A DNA stretch of 64,000 nt from Nocardia albiluteola (lineage in GTDB: Bacteria > Actinomycetota > Actinomycetes > Mycobacteriales > Mycobacteriaceae): positions 310,001-374,000 of the forward strand of contig NZ_JAHKNI010000006.1 of the NCBI RefSeq assembly GCF_018860155.1, read 5' to 3'. Position numbers and translations under genes: made by a program. The notes under the pieces are model-generated. The model did no database searches, was not told the origin of the DNA, and saw only the letters and a list, made by a program, of their open reading frames with translations. The first letter of the stretch is position 1. Every line of letters starts with the position of its first letter. Positions 63,286 to 64,000 of the stretch are shown piece by piece.

Positions 63286-63597
63286 GTGGCAATTGAAGTC
63301 GTTTCCGCATCGATGATGACCAGTGATCTGACCACGCACATCGCCCGGTGTGTCGGTGGCGACCGGTGGGTGGTGTCCTGGCTGCCCGGCCGCACACTGT
63401 CCGGGCAGCAGGCCGTGACGGCGATGACCATCGCGTCCACGGTCAGCGACCGGCAGCTCGGCGCCGCCGAATGGGCGATGCTCGACTCGATGGCCCTGGA
63501 GCTGGGGCTGACCGGTCGCGAGGCGCTCGGCATGATCGCCAGCGAGAATCGCGACATACGCCAGGCGCCGCGCCCCAGGCGTCGATCGCTCGAGTAG
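63286..63597 (+). CDS. hypothetical protein (103 aa)
   Basis: I do not recognise a family. The protein begins VAIEVVSASMMTSDLTTHIA, has a central helix-rich part (EWAMLDSMALELGLTGREAL) and a basic C-terminal tail (RQAPRPRRRSLE). No signal or membrane segment is present. GGGAG precedes the GTG by 7 nt. It stands alone between glnD and ffh. Confidence 0.75.
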   Translation: MAIEVVSASMMTSDLTTHIARCVGGDRWVVSWLPGRTLSGQQAVTAMTIASTVSDRQLGAAEWAMLDSMALELGLTGREALGMIASENRDIRQAPRPRRRSLE

Positions 63598-63745
63598 ATC
63601 TCGGGTTACCCGCCGATCCGTCCGGCCGAAGTGTGCCCGCGGGGCCGCGAACAACCCGGAATGACGAGGGCGAATCCGTTCCCCGGGGATCGCCGACTAC
63701 CCTGGATCGTCGAGTGACAGTCCCTCGAGATCAGGAGCGCGATCG

Positions 63746-64000
63746 GTGTTCGAGTCCCTTTCCGACCGGTTGACCGGTGTTCTGAGCGACCTGCGCGGCA
63801 AGGGACGTTTGTCACCCGCCGATATCGATGCCACCGCGCGGGAGATCCGCCTGGCGCTGCTCGAGGCCGACGTCGCGCTGCCCGTGGTGCGCGGATTCAT
63901 CGCGCGGATCAAGGACCGCGCCAAGGGGGCGGAGGTCTCCGGGGCGCTGAATCCGGCGCAGCAGGTCGTCAAGATCGTCAACGAGGAATTGATCGCGATC
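63746..64000 (+). CDS. ffh: signal recognition particle protein Ffh, N-terminal part
   Basis: The first 85 codons of ffh are in the window; the gene runs off the end. The sequence MFESLSDRLTGVLSDLRGKG and then EIRLALLEADVALPVVRGFI is the N-domain of Ffh. The GTG follows AGGAG by 8 nt. It completes the order ftsY-amt-glnB-glnD-ffh conserved in mycobacteria. Confidence 0.95.
   Translation, partial: MFESLSDRLTGVLSDLRGKGRLSPADIDATAREIRLALLEADVALPVVRGFIARIKDRAKGAEVSGALNPAQQVVKIVNEELIAI

Overview
The window is a G+C-rich actinobacterial chromosome segment, most likely from Nocardia or a close relative in the Mycobacteriales. The evidence is strong GC bias at third codon positions, frequent GTG starts, many leaderless promoters (a TANNNT box 6-8 nt before the start), and a gene order that matches two conserved mycobacterial blocks: DAK2-recG ... 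pyc-rsmD ... coaD, and sepIVA-yceD-rpmF-rnc-mutM ... osmC-acyP ... smc-ftsY-amt-glnB-glnD-ffh. The PDIM/phthiocerol genes that separate these blocks in M. tuberculosis are absent. Other accessory genes sit in the gaps instead. I see no rRNA, tRNA, insertion sequence, prophage or CRISPR array.

Layout. 0-13 kb: the end of a DAK2 protein, recG, an EamA exporter, a PrpR/RamB-type acyl-CoA-responsive regulator, a DUF1737 protein, metE under a cobalamin riboswitch, pyruvate carboxylase and rsmD. 13-16.5 kb: a lysG/argP-lysE exporter pair, a secreted DUF3060 protein and a PHP-domain protein. 16.6-21.3 kb: DNA repair, ribosome and division genes (mutM, rnc, rpmF, yceD, sepIVA), then gtrA and coaD. 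21.3-24.7 kb: a YgiC/YgiB-like pair, acyP and osmC, with a tandem 80-bp repeat array between the last two. 24.8-33.6 kb: the Kdp potassium system, with kdpE-kdpD and a small membrane protein on one strand and a 27-aa protein-kdpF-A-B-C on the other. 33.7-40.5 kb: an L,D-transpeptidase, a two-component system and ectABCD (ectoine and hydroxyectoine). Together with kdp this makes an osmotic-stress region. 40.5-46.5 kb: DUF72, an MFS transporter, two acyl-CoA dehydrogenase subunits, a DUF1707 protein behind a striking twin operator, and a decayed DHFR-like pseudogene. 46.5-58.5 kb: smc, a modular glycosyltransferase, an enoyl-CoA hydratase, an NmrA-type reductase with a divergent TetR, a small GNAT cluster, an RpiB-like protein and ftsY. 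58.6-64 kb: the nitrogen operon amt-glnB-glnD, a hypothetical protein and the start of ffh.

The window holds no obvious new enzyme system. Its most unusual features are non-coding. Three dispersed repeat families are visible: an 80-bp unit bounded by GTGAGC, with one solo copy and a four-copy array; a roughly 45-bp GC-rich unit found once in frame inside a gene, once between genes and once over a start codon; and a 24-nt element overlapping the stop codons of two unrelated genes. Several operator architectures can also be read directly: paired TTCCA-CTT-TGGAA sites 30 bp apart, GCAA-N3-TTGC sites shared by the acyl-CoA regulator and pyc, nested inverted repeats between tetR and its neighbour, and 11-bp-phased direct repeats before kdp and ect. 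Protein oddities include a KdpC with an inserted four-cysteine segment, a 699-aa double glycosyltransferase, a TetR with a C-terminal cysteine cluster, and several very small membrane proteins.
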